From assembly GCF_039693965.1 (NCBI RefSeq), contig NZ_CP155576.1:1-64000 (forward strand): DNA of 64,000 nt, given 5' to 3'. The position numbers and the translations under genes were made by a program. A model generated the notes under the pieces. That model did not search any database. It was not told where the DNA came from and worked only from the letters and a program-made list of their open reading frames with translations. Of the stretch, positions 63,472 through 64,000 are shown piece by piece. The first letter of the stretch is position 1. Each line of letters begins with the position of its first letter. This DNA is from Moraxella sp. K1664. GTDB lineage: Bacteria > Pseudomonadota > Gammaproteobacteria > Pseudomonadales > Moraxellaceae.

Positions 63472-64000
63472 CTATGACTGCTCTTGGTGTTGAGAATGGG
63501 CGACAGACTCGCTGGCTTGGCTTGGCTCTTTTTGCGAACCATCTTTCATCAGCCCATAGTCATACATCTCTTGGATGAGTAGCCCTGCTTCACTCTCGAA
63601 TTTGGCATTAATATCCACAATGCGTCTTTGAAAATAACGATACGCCATCAAGGCAGGAATGGCAACAAACATACCCCCTGCGGTGGTAATCAACGCCTGA
63701 GAGACACCACCTGCGAGCATGGCAGGGTCTTGCATAGAACCGTCTGTCACCGCCAAAAATGAGATAATAATACCGAGTACCGTCCCCAACAGACCCAAAA
63801 GCGGTGCAATCGCCCCAATCGTGCCGAGCATGTTAATGTTCTTCTCTAATGTATGAATCTGTACACTGGCACGGTTTTGCATGTGCATGGTCATACTGTC
63901 TAGCCCATACTGGCGATACAAAAGTCCCGTTGCCAAAATATCACCCAATGGCGACTCGCCTTTGATGGCAAGCAGGGTGTTTTTATTGATGTCGCCTTTG
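63472..64000 (-). CDS. exbB: ExbB/TolQ/MotA-family proton channel, 3' part
   Basis: The C-terminal ~176 residues are visible; the frame is open to the window edge. It has the NINMLGTIGAIAPLLGLLGTV and GGVSQALITTAGGMFVAIPALMAYRYF helices. The tail is Ser/Gln-rich. The start lies outside the window. Confidence 0.92.
   Translation of the reverse strand, partial: KGDINKNTLLAIKGESPLGDILATGLLYRQYGLDSMTMHMQNRASVQIHTLEKNINMLGTIGAIAPLLGLLGTVLGIIISFLAVTDGSMQDPAMLAGGVSQALITTAGGMFVAIPALMAYRYFQRRIVDINAKFESEAGLLIQEMYDYGLMKDGSQKEPSQASESVAHSQHQEQS

Noticed and set aside
1-64000. tRNA, rRNA, CRISPR arrays, prophage
   Set aside because: No tRNA cloverleaf, rRNA sequence, spaced direct repeats or phage structural genes were recognised by eye; a dedicated scan could still find a missed tRNA.

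Overview
The window is a gene-dense bacterial chromosome segment, most likely from Moraxella or a close Moraxellaceae relative. The reasons are the block rlmN-pilF-rodZ-ispG-hisS-yfgM-bamB plus der (a Pseudomonadales order), the pheA-tyrA-aroA cluster, moderate to low G+C, and an ECF-sigma operon resembling the Neisseria sigma-E locus. No rRNA, tRNA or CRISPR array was found. Assignment to genus rests on gene content only.

Layout. 0-3.8 kb: an ISAs1-family transposase cut by the window edge, a SUKH-family protein, the copper ATPase CopA and a WG-repeat protein. 3.9-12.9 kb: housekeeping genes (ilvA, yebC, a K+ channel, truC, yciB, mnmC, rnhB). 12.9-18.6 kb: one leftward operon with a Cys-repeat precursor peptide (HvfA/bufferin-like), an RclA-like flavin disulfide reductase, a lipoprotein rhodanese, a DUF2892 membrane protein, a DUF692 (MNIO) peptide-modifying enzyme, its DUF2063 partner, a DoxX protein, an ECF sigma factor and a ZAS zinc anti-sigma factor, preceded by an ECF-type promoter. 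Together these look like a copper/oxidant-stress RiPP system; CopA (1-3 kb) and CopZ (44 kb) give the same cell conventional copper export.

18.6-24.9 kb: accessory genes: rtcB, an apparently undescribed 25-codon gene with its own promoter and terminator, and a leftward string of an Eco47II-type restriction-modification pair, a membrane-anchored HExxH protein, a class IV aminotransferase and a frameshifted metallophosphoesterase. 24.9-33 kb: der, then a decaying tyrosine/acetoacetate catabolic locus (FAH-hydrolase remnant, nhaC, intact maiA, broken scoA and scoB). Within it sits an AT-rich putative RiPP cassette: a 56-aa candidate precursor, a frameshifted JmjC/cupin-like oxygenase and an MFS exporter. 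This block separates der from bamB.

33-48.6 kb: bamB-yfgM-hisS, two inserted lipoproteins, ispG-rodZ-pilF-rlmN, a PfkB kinase, copZ, argC, rnfB, a DUF2868 membrane protein, folK and folB. 48.6-57.7 kb: rarD, a VapBC-type toxin-antitoxin pair, then aroA-tyrA-pheA split by a small islet (XRE regulator plus tiny membrane proteins) bounded by inverted copies of a palindromic repeat; then orphan antitoxins and a DUF2272 lipoprotein. 57.3-64 kb: the lipid A/envelope group holB-kdsB-lpxK-msbA-exbD-exbB, interrupted by two SUKH-family genes, one sharing about 140 nearly identical bases with the SUKH gene at the left end.

Two families of short palindromic repeats recur between genes and often bracket accessory genes. 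Several genes are broken (metallophosphoesterase, JmjC oxygenase, scoA, scoB). One break is a clear 7-bp tandem duplication, but the others could be mutations or assembly errors.
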